Below are positions 48,518-58,171 of a DNA stretch of 64,000 nucleotides, piece after piece. Numbering within the stretch: the stretch's first letter is position 1; every line of letters begins with the position of its first letter. The DNA is from JANQRZ01 sp965214485 (GTDB lineage: Bacteria; Bacteroidota; Rhodothermia; Rhodothermales; JANQRZ01): NCBI GenBank assembly GCA_965214485.1, contig CBDCBW010000002.1:62001-126000 (forward strand), read 5' to 3'. Both the position numbers and the translations under genes were made by a program. The notes beneath the pieces were generated by a model that did no database searches, had not been told where the DNA came from, and saw only the letters and a program-made list of their open reading frames with translations.

Positions 48518-51500
48518 CTACCGCACGAGCGCGAGGCGGCGCGTGGCCTGCACGTCGGTGCCCGAGAGCCGGACGAAGTACAGCCCGCTGGCGAGGCCGG
48601 CGGCGCGGAGCTGCACCTCCTGCACGCGCCCGGCGGCGGGGGTGCCCCGGTAGAGCACGGCCACCTGCTTGCCGAGCACGTCGTAGAGCGCGACCTCGAC
48701 CTGCTGCGCCTCGCGCACGCCGAAGCGGAGCGTGGCGTGGTCGCGCATCGGGTTCGGGTAGGCCGTGCCGAGGAGGTAGCCGTCGGGCATCGCCACGGTC
48801 AGCGGGTCGCTGCTCTCGTCGCCGGAGCCCTCGTTGGCGACGGGCTTCCGGTCGGACTCGAAGGCACCGATGTCGGCCGTCTCGCCCTCGCGGTCGACGC
48901 CGCGCTGGTCCACGTCGAGGGCCGCGATGCCGGCGCTGAGGGCCGGGCTGCCCTCGCCGAGGGCGTGCGTCTGGGTGGAGCCGCCGTTGTCGGCGAGCGG
49001 GCCGAGGGCCGGGTCCCGCCCGGTGACGTTGTTGTCGGTGTCGCCCTCGACCGAGCAGCCGTCGGTGGACTCGATGAGGTTGTAGTCCTCGGAGTCGAGC
49101 GTGCCCACGCAGTCCGGCCCGGCCGGGGCGGTGTTGTCGCCGAGCAGCGTGTTGACGAAGGACAGGCTGCCGGCGTCGCCGTTGGCGATGCCGCCGCCGC
49201 TCGTCACCGCGGTGTTGGCCGCGACGGTGACGCTGTTGAGCGAGGCGTCGCCGCCGGTGGTCCAGACGCCGCCGCCGATGGTGCCGGTGTTGCCCGAGAC
49301 CGTGCTGTTGGTGATCGTGAGCGTCCCCCCTTCGGAGAAGACGCCGCCGGCCCCGCCCGCCGAGGTGTTCATCGCGACGGTGCTCTGCTCGATCGTGACG
49401 TCGCCGCCGTCGCCGTCGTTGTGGACGCCGCCGGTCACGGGCGAGGTGTTCGCCGTCACCGTGGAGGCGCGCACGGCGAGCGACCCGGCCGGGGAGTTCC
49501 ACAGCCCGCCGCCTTCGCCGCCGGCCGTGTTGCCCGAGACCAGGCTGCTGTCGATCGTCACCGAGCCGCTGCCGCCGATGTGGAGGCCGCCCCCGTTGCC
49601 GGGGTTCGCGGCGACTTCGTTGCCGGAGAGCGTGACGCGGAGCAGCGCGGTGGAGGCCCCCGCGTTGTCCTCGAGGCCGCCGCCGGCGCGGTTGGCGGTG
49701 TTGCCCGAGACCTCGGTGTCCGTGACCGTGAGCGTGCCGCCGGTGTTGTTGAAGAGCCCGCCGCCGGAGCCGGACGTGCCCGAGGCTACGTTGCCCGTGA
49801 CCGCCGCGTCGGTGACCGTGACCTCGCCGCCGTCGTTGAAGAGGCCGCCGCCGCCCTGGTCGGCCTCGTCGCCGGTGGCGGTGTTGTTCGAGACCTCGGT
49901 GCCGGCGAGCGCGAGGGTCCCGCTGCCGGAGTTCCACAGCCCGCCGCCCTCCTGCGCCTCGTTCAGCGTGAAGCTGCTGCCCGCGACGCTGACGACGCCG
50001 GCCCCGGTGATGTGGAGCCCGCCGCCGTTGCCCAAGCTGACGCCGGCGTCGTTGCCGCTCACGGTGACGCTGTCGAGCGTGGCCTCGGCGTCGGCGATCT
50101 CGAAGCCGCCGCCGGCGCGGTTGGCGGTGTTGCCCGAGACCACCGTGCTGCTGACGGTGAGCGTGCCGCCGTTGGCGAAGAGCCCGCCGCCGGAGCCGGA
50201 CGTGCCGGTGGCGCTGTTGTCCGCGACCGTGGCGTTGGTGACGGTGAGGTCGCCGGCCTGGCTGAAGAGGCCGCCGCCGCCGGTGTCGGCGTCGTTGCCG
50301 GAGGCGAAGTTGCCGCTGACGTCCATGCCGTCGACGGAGAGCGTGCCGCTCGCCCACAGCCCGCCGCCCTCGACGGCGAAGTTGCCGGCGGCGGAGCCCC
50401 CGCTGATGGTGACGGTGCCGCCGCCGTCGTGCAGGCCGCCGCCGTTGCCGGGGTTGGTGCCGGCGGAGTTCCCCTGCAGCGTCACCTCGGTGAGCTCGAC
50501 CGTGCCGCCGGCGTTCTCGATCCCGCCGCCGGCGCGGTTGGCGGTGTTGCCCGAGACCGTCGTGCCGCTGACCGTGAGCACGCCGTCGGTGTTGTTGAGA
50601 ATCCCGCCGCCGGAGCCGGACGTGCCCGGGGCCACGTTGTCGCTGACGGTGGCACCGAGGACGATCAGCGTGCCGCCGTTGTTGAAGAGGCCGCCGCCGC
50701 CGTCGTCGGCCTCGTCGCCGCCGGCTTCGTTGCCGGAGACCGCCGTGCCGTCGACGGTCATCGTGGCACCGGCCTGGTTCCACAGGCCGCCGCCCTCGCG
50801 CACCGCCTCGTTGCCGACCACGGTGCCGCCGCTGAGGGTGACCGTGGCGGTGCCGGAGACGTGGAGGCCGCCGCCGTTGCCGGGGTTCGACCCCGCCACG
50901 TTGCCGCCCCGGCTGCCGCCGGTGCCGTCGTCGCTGTCGCCGAGGTCCACCTCCATCAGCGTCAGCGAGCCGTCGACGATCTCGATGCCGCCGCCGGCCC
51001 GGCGGGCCTCGTTGGCGCTGATCGCGCCGCCGTCGACCGTGGCGGTGCCGTCGAGGATGAAGAGCGCCCCGCCGGAGCCCGAGCTCCCGTCGGCGGCGTT
51101 GCCCTCGAAGAGCGTGTCGTCGACGTCGAGGCTGCCGCTCTCGAGGTAGACGGCCCCGCCGCCCTGCGTGGCCTCGTCCCCCAGGGCGACGTTGTTGACG
51201 AACCGGCTCCCCGTGACGACGAGGGTGCCGCTCGTGGTGTAGAGCCCGCCCCCGCTGACGGTGGCGAAGCTGTTCGAGACCGTGACGTTGTCGAGCGTGA
51301 GGTTCACCCCGGTGGCCAAGCCGATGGCCCCGCCGAAGTCGGCCGCGCCGTTCGTCGCCGTCAGGTTGCGCAGCGTGACGTCGCCCGCGCCGAGCGAGAC
51401 GGCGAGCACGCGCGTGTTCCCCCCCGCGTCCAGCGTGACCTGCTCGAGGCCGAGGGCGAGGGCCCCGTCGAGTGTGACGGCCTCGGTGATCAGGAGGCCG

Positions 51501-51790
51501 CCGCCGAGGGCGACCGTGCCGCCGCTGCCGCTCAGCAGCACGTCGAAGACGACGGTGTCGGCTCCGGCCTCGCCCGCGGTGCAGGCGTCGAACGCCCTGT
51601 TTTGGTTCGCGGACCGGAGCGCTTCGCGGAGCGAGCAGTCGCCGTCGGTGTTGACCTCGTCGTCGAGCGTGTTGACGGTGATCGTCGCCGCGAGCGCTTG
51701 CGGGGCGAGCAGCAGGCCGAGGGCCACGACGAGCGTCCGAAGCAGGCCGGAAGCGCCGGTCTCGGACCAGAGGGAAGCAAGGATGTACAT
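48518..51790 (-). CDS. Giant Pmp/CSLREA-type T9SS-secreted beta-helix protein
   Basis: 1090 residues from ATG 51790 (the frame opens at 51847). Signal peptide LLRTLVVALGLLLAPQALA, then a CSLREA domain (ITVNTLDDEVNTDGDCSLREALRSANQNRAF). Residues about 115-930 are dense GGG(L/I/V) ... SGNTA turns of the polymorphic-outer-membrane-protein/right-handed beta-helix type. They are arranged as about four large units of 140 residues, each showing GGGGLF, TSGSGGG, SGNTANRAGGG, NPGNGGGLH and EGGGLW in order. The C-terminus carries a Cys-containing choice-of-anchor-like stretch (DSEDYNLIESTDGCSVEGD) and a T9SS sorting domain (YPNPMRDHATLRFGV ... LYFVRLSG ... RLALVR). Likely an adhesin or polysaccharide-binding protein. 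Confidence 0.92.
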   Translation of the reverse strand: MYILASLWSETGASGLLRTLVVALGLLLAPQALAATITVNTLDDEVNTDGDCSLREALRSANQNRAFDACTAGEAGADTVVFDVLLSGSGGTVALGGGLLITEAVTLDGALALGLEQVTLDAGGNTRVLAVSLGAGDVTLRNLTATNGAADFGGAIGLATGVNLTLDNVTVSNSFATVSGGGLYTTSGTLVVTGSRFVNNVALGDEATQGGGAVYLESGSLDVDDTLFEGNAADGSSGSGGALFILDGTATVDGGAISANEARRAGGGIEIVDGSLTLMEVDLGDSDDGTGGSRGGNVAGSNPGNGGGLHVSGTATVTLSGGTVVGNEAVREGGGLWNQAGATMTVDGTAVSGNEAGGDEADDGGGGLFNNGGTLIVLGATVSDNVAPGTSGSGGGILNNTDGVLTVSGTTVSGNTANRAGGGIENAGGTVELTEVTLQGNSAGTNPGNGGGLHDGGGTVTISGGSAAGNFAVEGGGLWASGTLSVDGMDVSGNFASGNDADTGGGGLFSQAGDLTVTNATVADNSATGTSGSGGGLFANGGTLTVSSTVVSGNTANRAGGGFEIADAEATLDSVTVSGNDAGVSLGNGGGLHITGAGVVSVAGSSFTLNEAQEGGGLWNSGSGTLALAGTEVSNNTATGDEADQGGGGLFNDGGEVTVTDAAVTGNVASGTSGSGGGLFNNTGGTLTVTDTEVSGNTANRAGGGLEDNAGASTALLRVTLSGNEVAANPGNGGGLHIGGSGSVTIDSSLVSGNTAGGEGGGLWNSPAGSLAVRASTVTANTSPVTGGVHNDGDGGDVTIEQSTVAMNTSAGGAGGVFSEGGTLTITNSTVSGNTGTIGGGVWTTGGDASLNSVTVAANTAVTSGGGIANGDAGSLSFVNTLLGDNTAPAGPDCVGTLDSEDYNLIESTDGCSVEGDTDNNVTGRDPALGPLADNGGSTQTHALGEGSPALSAGIAALDVDQRGVDREGETADIGAFESDRKPVANEGSGDESSDPLTVAMPDGYLLGTAYPNPMRDHATLRFGVREAQQVEVALYDVLGKQVAVLYRGTPAAGRVQEVQLRAAGLASGLYFVRLSGTDVQATRRLALVR

Positions 51791-52068
51791 AGGAGCGTGT
51801 GTTGGCTGGCTCGCCTCGACGCACCTCACGCGGGTCGTCTGCAGCAAGCAGACTTCGGGCGTGCGGTAGGCTCCCTCGTGAGCACTACGGCCCCGGCCGG
51901 CGGCCGGCGGCGGGCTTGGCGGAGGAAGAAAGGCGGAGCGGTGGAGTGGTTGGATAGGACGCAGCCACGGCGTGGCCGCATCCCCCTCGGTATCGACCGC
52001 GCCTTTCTTCTCTTTAGCGATATCGGAACCAATTCATGCCGGCTTCTCGACCCTATCCGCTCGGCGGG

Positions 52069-53898
52069 CTACGCCGCCGAGCGCTCCTGGTCGGCGTACT
52101 GCAGCTCGTAGAGCGTGCGGTAGAGGCCGCCGAGCGCGAGGAGGTCCTGGTGGGTGCCGCGCTCGCGGACCGCGCCCTTGTGCATCACCAGAATCTGGTC
52201 CGCGTCCTGGATCGTCGAGAGGCGGTGGGCCACGACGAGCGCGCTCCGGCCCTGCATCAGCGTCCCCAGCGCCGCCTGCACCAGCTCCTCGGTCTCGGTG
52301 TCCACCGACGAGGTGGCCTCGTCGAGGACGATGATCGCGGGGTCGTAGACGAGCGCGCGGATGAACGAGACGAGCTGCCGCTGCCCGTGCGAGAGCGTCA
52401 CGCCGCGCTCGCCGATCTCGTGCCCCAGGCCGTCCGGCAGCACGTCGATGAAGCGGCCGGCCCCGACGAGGCCGATGGCGTGCTCGACGTCGCCCAGGTC
52501 CTTGGCCGGGTCCCCGAGGGTGATGTTCTCGGCGAGCGTGCCGGAGAAGAGGAACACGTCCTGCAAGACGAGGCCGATGTGGCGGCGCAGGTCGCGGAGC
52601 CGGAGGTGCTGCACCGGGACGCCGTCGACGCGGATTTCGCCGCGCTGCACCTCGTAGAAGCGGAGCAGCAGGTTGATGATCGTCGTCTTGCCCGAGCCCG
52701 TCGCCCCGACGAGCGCAGCGGTCTGCCCCGGCTCGACCGTGAACGACACGTCGCGGAGCACCCAGTTCGGCTCGTCGGAGTCGGGCAGGGTGCCGTAGGC
52801 GAACCACACGTGCTCGAACTCGATCCGCCCCCGGCACGGGGCGAGCGCGACCGGCGCGGCGGGCTCGGCGAGCGCCGCGTCGTGGTCGAGCACGTCGAAG
52901 ACGCGCTCGCTGGCGGCCATCGCGCCCTGGAGCGTGTTGTACTGGTCGGAGAGGTCGCGGATCGGCTCGAAGAACCGGCGGACGTACTGGATGAAGGCGA
53001 TCAGCGTCCCGACCGTCAGCGTCGCCCGCATCGCCTCGGTCCCGCCGAACCAGATCACGAGGGCGAGCGCGAGGCTCGCGATGAGGTCGACCGCCGGGAA
53101 GAACAGCGCGTAGTAGAAGACGCCCTTGACCTGCGCCACGCGGTGGGCGTCGTTGATCCCCTGGAACCGGCGCAGCTCCTCGGCCTCGCGGTTGAACATC
53201 TGGACGACCGTCATCCCGGTGACGTGCTCCTGCAGGAACGAGTTCAGGCGGCTGACCTGCTCGCGCGTCTCGCGGTAGACCACGCGGACGCGGTCGCGGA
53301 AGGTCATCGTCGCCCAGAACATCAGCGGCATCACCGCGAGGGCGACGAGCGCGAGCCGCACGTTCAGGCTGAACATGAAGTACGCGATGAAGAGGAGCTG
53401 CGCGAAGCTCCCGAGGATCGAGACGACGCCCGCCGAGAGCAGGTCCGAGAGCGCCTCGATGTCGCTCGTCGTCCGCGTGATCAGCCGCCCGATGGGGGTC
53501 CGGTCGAAGAAGCCCAGCGGCTGGCGCTGGATGTGGCGGAAGACGCGCGTGCGCAGGTCGTAGAGCGCCTGCTGCCCGACCCACTGCGTGAGGTAGCCGC
53601 CGGCGAACGCCGTCGCCCCCTGCCCGACGAGCACGAGCACGAGGAGGCCGACGATCCGCAGGAGGCCGGACACGTCGCCCTCGACGACGTGGTTGTCGAT
53701 CGCGAGCTGGACGAGCTTCGGCTGGAGCGCGCCGAGGAACGCGGTGGCGAGGACGAGCACACTCGCGACGGCCACCCGCCCCTTGTACGGGCCGAGGAAC
53801 GACAGAATCCGGCGGAAGAGCCGCCCGTCGTAGACGGTGCTCTCTTTGGCCTTGCCCTCGGTGCCCGTCCGGCCGTTGGTGCTCGCGTCGTCTGCCAC
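52069..53898 (-). CDS. ABC exporter half-transporter, consensus-site subunit
   Basis: 609 residues: six-helix type-IV exporter domain (near 30-330) and an ATPase domain with Walker A GATGSGKTT, Q-loop VLQDVFLFSG, a variant signature LSHGQRQ, Walker B IIVLDEATSSVD with the catalytic Glu, and the H-loop VAHRLST. The LS(H/Q)GQ variant together with an intact Glu matches the TM288-like subunit of heterodimeric exporters. The natural partner is the gene at 55150, whose Walker B Glu is replaced. The two are separated only by rnz. Exported substrate unknown (lipid or drug). Confidence 0.94.
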   Translation of the reverse strand: MADDASTNGRTGTEGKAKESTVYDGRLFRRILSFLGPYKGRVAVASVLVLATAFLGALQPKLVQLAIDNHVVEGDVSGLLRIVGLLVLVLVGQGATAFAGGYLTQWVGQQALYDLRTRVFRHIQRQPLGFFDRTPIGRLITRTTSDIEALSDLLSAGVVSILGSFAQLLFIAYFMFSLNVRLALVALAVMPLMFWATMTFRDRVRVVYRETREQVSRLNSFLQEHVTGMTVVQMFNREAEELRRFQGINDAHRVAQVKGVFYYALFFPAVDLIASLALALVIWFGGTEAMRATLTVGTLIAFIQYVRRFFEPIRDLSDQYNTLQGAMAASERVFDVLDHDAALAEPAAPVALAPCRGRIEFEHVWFAYGTLPDSDEPNWVLRDVSFTVEPGQTAALVGATGSGKTTIINLLLRFYEVQRGEIRVDGVPVQHLRLRDLRRHIGLVLQDVFLFSGTLAENITLGDPAKDLGDVEHAIGLVGAGRFIDVLPDGLGHEIGERGVTLSHGQRQLVSFIRALVYDPAIIVLDEATSSVDTETEELVQAALGTLMQGRSALVVAHRLSTIQDADQILVMHKGAVRERGTHQDLLALGGLYRTLYELQYADQERSAA

Positions 53899-53999
53899 GC
53901 CTTAGAGTCGGTCTGTGAAGTTCGGGAGCGAGGCGAGAGCGAGCCAAAAAGACGCGGCCGAGGCGCGTGAGCAGCCCGGTGCACCCGCATCGGGCAGAG

Positions 54000-54023
54000 C
54001 CTGCCCTGAGCGCAGCCGAAGGG
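54000..54023. repeat. Dispersed-repeat-type palindrome
   Basis: CCTGCCCTGAGCGCAGCCGA followed by AGGG matches the widespread CCTGAGCG..GTCGAAGG-type intergenic repeat of many bacteria; a spurious minus-strand frame shows its telltale LRSGQA peptide. It lies in the 240-bp gap between the exporter subunit and rnz. Confidence 0.6.
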
Positions 54024-54138
54024 AGCGCAACGCGGAGCGGGGCTTTGGCAGCCGCTCGCAGCCCTTCGGCATCTTCATAAACAGACTCTCAGTCGGATGG
54101 AGATGGAGGACAGACGATGGACACCCATGCTCCACTCT

Positions 54139-55062
54139 CTACCCTCCCTCCTTCAACAGGTACGCCTCTAATTCCCGAGCCGCCTCGGTGTTCTCAAACA
54201 CGGACCGCGCCTCGGCCACGAGCGCGTCCGGCGTCTCGTAGCGCGCCGAGAAGTGCGTCAGCACGAGGCGCTTCGCCCCCGCGTCGCGGGCGACCTCGGC
54301 GGCCTGCCGGGCGGTCGAGTGGCCGGTCTCGCCGGCGCGCGCCCGGAGCGTCTCGCCGAAGGTGGCGTCGTGCAGGAGGAGGTCCGCGCCGGCGGCGAGC
54401 GCCCGCCCGCCGGGGCACGGCTCGGTGTCGAGGACGTAGGCGAAGACCGCCCCCGGTCGCTCCGGCCCGACGACCTCGCCGGGCTGCACGGTCCGCCCAT
54501 CCGGCGTCGTCACGGCCTCGCCGCGCACGAGCCGCCCGACCTCCGGCCCGGCAACGCCGAGCGCCGCCGCCCGCTCGGCGTCCACCCGCCCCGGCCTCGG
54601 GCGCTCCTCGAAGCGGAACCCGGCGGCGAACACGCGGTGCGCCAGCGGCCGGGCCTCGACCGTGAACGCATCGGTCTCGTAGACGACCGCGTGCTCGAAG
54701 CCCTCCTCGAGCTCGACGCACGTGAGCTCGAACGGGAGCCAGTCGTTGGCGAGGCCGGGGAGCGCGCGGAGGACCCCCCGCAGCCCCGCCGGCCCGACGA
54801 GCGTGAGCGGCTCGGTGCGCTCCAGGAGCGCGGCGGTCGCGAGGAGGCCCGGCAGGCCGTAGAGGTGGTCGCCGTGGAAGTGCGTGACGAAGACGGCGTC
54901 GATGCGCGAGCGCTTGACCCCGGCGTCGAGCAGCCGGTACTGCGTGCCCTCGCCGCAGTCGAAGAGCAGCACTCGGCCTTGGCGGCGGAGCGCGCACGCC
55001 GAGAGGTGCCGCCCGTGCGCCGGGACCGCGCTCGCCGTGCCGAGGGGGATGATTTCTGTCAC
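54139..55062 (-). CDS. rnz: Ribonuclease Z
   Basis: 307 residues. Removes the 3-prime trailer of tRNA precursors. Metallo-beta-lactamase fold with the zinc motif HFHGDH (61-66), the LGTASAVPAHGRHLSA N-terminus, CGEGTQYRLLDAGV, the LAHRVFAAGFRFEE exosite-region motif, LLLHDATFGE and VLTHFSARY (second His set). Complete. It stands between the two exporter genes on the same strand, 87 bp after the TM287-like gene; functional link unclear. Confidence 0.97.
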   Translation of the reverse strand: MTEIIPLGTASAVPAHGRHLSACALRRQGRVLLFDCGEGTQYRLLDAGVKRSRIDAVFVTHFHGDHLYGLPGLLATAALLERTEPLTLVGPAGLRGVLRALPGLANDWLPFELTCVELEEGFEHAVVYETDAFTVEARPLAHRVFAAGFRFEERPRPGRVDAERAAALGVAGPEVGRLVRGEAVTTPDGRTVQPGEVVGPERPGAVFAYVLDTEPCPGGRALAAGADLLLHDATFGETLRARAGETGHSTARQAAEVARDAGAKRLVLTHFSARYETPDALVAEARSVFENTEAARELEAYLLKEGG

Positions 55063-55149
55063 AGTGTCGAGGTGCGAGTACAGGGTCGAGGTGCGAGCGA
55101 CGAGCGACGGGGGGGCCCGGGTCGCCGTTCGCTGCTCTTCGTTCGCCGC

Positions 55150-56952
55150 TCAAACGACCCCGGCGAGCTCCTCTTCGAGGAGCTGCTTCCGGTAGAGGTC
55201 GGCGTAGAGGCCGCCGAGCGCGACGAGCGCGTCGTGGTCGCCGCGCTCGGCCACCGCGCCGTCTTCGAGGACCAGGATTTGGTCGGCGTCCTGGACGGCC
55301 GAGAGGCGGTGGCTCACGACGACGATCGTGCGCTGCCCGTAGTGCCGCTTGAGGTGGCCGAGGATCGTCGCCTCGGTGCGGGTGTCGACCGCCGAGAGGG
55401 CGTCGTCGAAGATCAGGATGCGGGGCTCGCGGATGAGCGCGCGGGCGATCGCCGTGCGCTGCTTCTGCCCGCCCGAGAGCGTGATCCCGCGCTCGCCGAC
55501 GCGCGTCTCGAACCCCTCGGGGAAGTCCTCGACGTTGGCGAGGAGGTCGGCTTCGAGCGCGGCCTGCTCGATCTCGGACGGCCCCGCGTCGAGCTCGCCG
55601 AAGGCGATGTTGTGGCCCACCGTGTCGGAGAACAGGAAGACCTCCTGCGGGACGACGCCGATGTTCGAGCGCAGCACGCCGAGCGGGATCGTCTGCACGT
55701 CGCGCCCGTCGACCTTAACGGTACCCTCGGTCGGCTCGGTCAGGCGCGGGATCAGCTCGACGAGCGTCGACTTGCCCGAGCCGGTCCGCCCGACGATGCC
55801 GAGCGTCGTCCCGGCGGGCACGTCGAACGAGAGGCCGCGCAGCACGTCCGGGCCCGCGTGGGTGTAGCGGTAGCTCACGTCGTCGAACGTGACCCGGCCC
55901 TCGATCTCCCGGACAGATCCGTCGGTCCGCTCGGTGTCGGTCACGTCGGGCGGCGTGTCGAGGATCTCGAAGAGGCGGCTCGCCGAGGCCGAGGCTTGCT
56001 GGACCATCGAAATCACGTAGCCGAACGACGCCACCGGCCACGTCATGATGGCGACGTAGATGATGTACTCGGCGATGTTGCCGAGGGTGATCGTCCCCTC
56101 GATCACGAGCCGCCCGCCGACCCACACGACCAGGATCGTGCTCGCGCCGATGAGGATCTGCATGACCGGGCGGAACGCCGCGTCGACGAGCGCGAGGTCG
56201 AGCGCGCGCCGCCGGTAGTCTGCGCTCTCGGCCTCGAAGCGCTCGGCCTCGAACGTCTCCCGCGTGTAGGCCTTCACCACGCGGACCCCCGCGAGCGCCT
56301 CCTGCACCCGGCTCGTGAGCGCCGAGTACTGCCGCTGCATCGCGTCGGTGCGGGCGTGGACGAGCCTCGAGACGAAGAAGATCGCCACGGCGAGCGCGGG
56401 CATCGGGAGCAGCGCCCACAGCGTCAGCACCGGCGAGATCAAGAGCATCACCACGAGGACCGTGGCGACGGTGGTGACGGCGCGGACGGCGTACATGATC
56501 GCCGGGCCGACGTAGCGGCGGACCTTCTCGATGTCGCTCGTGGCGCGCGTCAGCACGTCGCCCGTCGCGGTCCGGTGGTAGAACCCGGCCGAGAGCTTCT
56601 GGAGGTGGTCGTAGAGCCGGTTGCGCAGGTCGTACTCGATGTGCCGGCTCGCGACCACGACCGTCTGCCGCGTCAGAAACGAGAACACCCCACTGACGAC
56701 CGAGAGCAGCACGATCGCCCCGCCGATGACGACGAGGGTGTAGGCGAAGTAGTCCCACAGAAATCCCTCGACCGGCGTGCCGGCGTAGAGGCCGTGGACC
56801 GCCACCATCCGGGGGATCGCGTCCACGGCCTCGCGCACCACCACCGGCACGACGATCGCAAACCCCGCCGAGGCGAGGGCGGCGAGCAGGCCTGGAATCA
56901 TCAGGCCCTTATACCGCCAGAGGTAGGGGTTGAGACGGCGAAGCGGGTGCAT
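55150..56952 (-). CDS. ABC exporter half-transporter, degenerate-site subunit
   Basis: 600 residues: six-helix exporter domain (near 15-310) and ATPase domain with Walker A GRTGSGKST, Q-loop VPQEVFLFSD, canonical signature LSGGQKQR and H-loop VVSHRLSA. Walker B reads ILIFDDALSAVD: Asp replaces the catalytic Glu, as in TM287-type subunits of heterodimeric exporters. The gene at 52069 has the complementary pattern (Glu present, variant signature), so the two probably form a TM287/288-like heterodimer with one active ATP site. Confidence 0.94.
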   Translation of the reverse strand: MHPLRRLNPYLWRYKGLMIPGLLAALASAGFAIVVPVVVREAVDAIPRMVAVHGLYAGTPVEGFLWDYFAYTLVVIGGAIVLLSVVSGVFSFLTRQTVVVASRHIEYDLRNRLYDHLQKLSAGFYHRTATGDVLTRATSDIEKVRRYVGPAIMYAVRAVTTVATVLVVMLLISPVLTLWALLPMPALAVAIFFVSRLVHARTDAMQRQYSALTSRVQEALAGVRVVKAYTRETFEAERFEAESADYRRRALDLALVDAAFRPVMQILIGASTILVVWVGGRLVIEGTITLGNIAEYIIYVAIMTWPVASFGYVISMVQQASASASRLFEILDTPPDVTDTERTDGSVREIEGRVTFDDVSYRYTHAGPDVLRGLSFDVPAGTTLGIVGRTGSGKSTLVELIPRLTEPTEGTVKVDGRDVQTIPLGVLRSNIGVVPQEVFLFSDTVGHNIAFGELDAGPSEIEQAALEADLLANVEDFPEGFETRVGERGITLSGGQKQRTAIARALIREPRILIFDDALSAVDTRTEATILGHLKRHYGQRTIVVVSHRLSAVQDADQILVLEDGAVAERGDHDALVALGGLYADLYRKQLLEEELAGVV

Positions 56953-57028
56953 GCGGCGACGGGTGACAGGGGCCTCTCCGAACGCCCCGGCCCGGCCCGT
57001 GATCCGCCGCCGGCCTCAGCCGCTGCCG

Positions 57029-57907
57029 TCAGCCGCCGACGACCTCGCCGCCGTTGACGTGGATCGTCTGGCCGGTCACGTAGGTGCTGTCGGCGGAGGC
57101 GAGGAACACATAGGCCGGGGCGATCTCCTCCGGCTGCCCCGCCCGCTTGAGGGGCACATCGGTCCCGAAGGCCGCCACCTTCTCCTCGCCGAACGACGCG
57201 GGGATCAGGGGCGTCCACACAGGGCCCGGCGCGACGGCGTTGACACGGACCTGTTTTTCGAGGACCTCCTTGTTTTTGGCGAGCGAGCGCGTGAACGCGA
57301 TGATGGCCCCTTTCGTCGAGGCGTAGTCGAGCAGGTCGGGGCTGCCGCGAAACGCCGTCACCGAGGCCGTGTTGATCACGGCCCCGCCGGCGGGGAGGTG
57401 GTCCAGCGCCACCTTCGTCGTGAAGAAGTGGGCGAAGATGTTGGTGCGGAAGGTCGTCTCTAGCTGCTCCTCGGTGATGTCGGCGAGGCGGTCCTGCGGG
57501 AACTGCACCGCCGCGTTGTTGACGAGGACGTCGAGCCGGTCGAACGCCTCGACGGTCTCGTTGACGGCCCGGCGGCACTCGGCCTCCTGCCGGAGGTCGG
57601 CCTGGATGAGGAGGCACCGCGTCCCCTCCGCCTCGACGGCCTGCTTCGTCTGCTGCGCGTCGCGCTCTTCGTCGAGGTAGACGACGGCTACGTCGGCTCC
57701 CTCGCGCGCGAAGAGGACCGCGACGGCGCGGCCAATCCCGGAGTCGCCGCCGGTGACGAGGGCGGCCTTACCGTCGAGCTTGCCGGAGCCGGCGTAGTCT
57801 GGTTTCTCGTACGCCGGCTGGGGCGTCATCTCGTGCTCGTCGCCGGGCTGGTCGTCCTGGTGCTGCGGCGGGAAGGCGGTTTTCTGGTCGTTGGAGCCGT
57901 CGGACAT
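57029..57907 (-). CDS. Stress-type SDR oxidoreductase (YghA/GSP39-like)
   Basis: 292 residues. N-terminal polar extension (QHQDDQPGDEHEMTPQP.YEKPDY) then the SDR core: ALVTGGDSGIGRAVAVLFAREGADV (NAD site), VNNAAVQFPQDRLADI, and the catalytic set INTASVTAF ... YASTKGAIIAFTRSLA, and VRVNAVAPGPVWTPL. The extension and sequence match the glucose/ribitol-dehydrogenase-like general stress proteins. Neighbours DUF3008, another stress-associated family. Confidence 0.93.
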   Translation of the reverse strand: MSDGSNDQKTAFPPQHQDDQPGDEHEMTPQPAYEKPDYAGSGKLDGKAALVTGGDSGIGRAVAVLFAREGADVAVVYLDEERDAQQTKQAVEAEGTRCLLIQADLRQEAECRRAVNETVEAFDRLDVLVNNAAVQFPQDRLADITEEQLETTFRTNIFAHFFTTKVALDHLPAGGAVINTASVTAFRGSPDLLDYASTKGAIIAFTRSLAKNKEVLEKQVRVNAVAPGPVWTPLIPASFGEEKVAAFGTDVPLKRAGQPEEIAPAYVFLASADSTYVTGQTIHVNGGEVVGG

Positions 57908-57979
57908 GGGGGGAGGGGTAGGCGCAGCCCCACCGGGGTGTGGCCGCGCAGGCGAGAGAAAGAGGGGGCACCGATGACG

Positions 57980-58171
57980 CTAGCTCTCGTCATCGGCATG
58001 CTCGGGCAGGTCGTCGTGCCTCGTGGCGGCGAGGTCTTCGAGTTCGGCCTCGGTCATCGAGTCGTGCATCTCCTTCGAGGCACCCTTGAGTTCGGACGGG
58101 TTGGTCTGACCGCGCTTGGCGGACAGGGCAGCCCCGGCAGCCTTCTGCTGGGCTTTGGAAGTGGCAGCCAT
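57980..58171 (-). CDS. DUF3008 family protein
   Basis: 63 residues: MAATSKAQQKAAGAALSAKRG ... SELKGASKEMHDSMTEAELEDLAATRHDDLPEH. This matches the small highly charged DUF3008 family of unknown function, which resembles other stress-induced hydrophilic proteins. Probably cytoplasmic and partly disordered. Located 72 bp before the SDR start on the same strand, so likely co-transcribed. Confidence 0.88.
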   Translation of the reverse strand: MAATSKAQQKAAGAALSAKRGQTNPSELKGASKEMHDSMTEAELEDLAATRHDDLPEHADDES

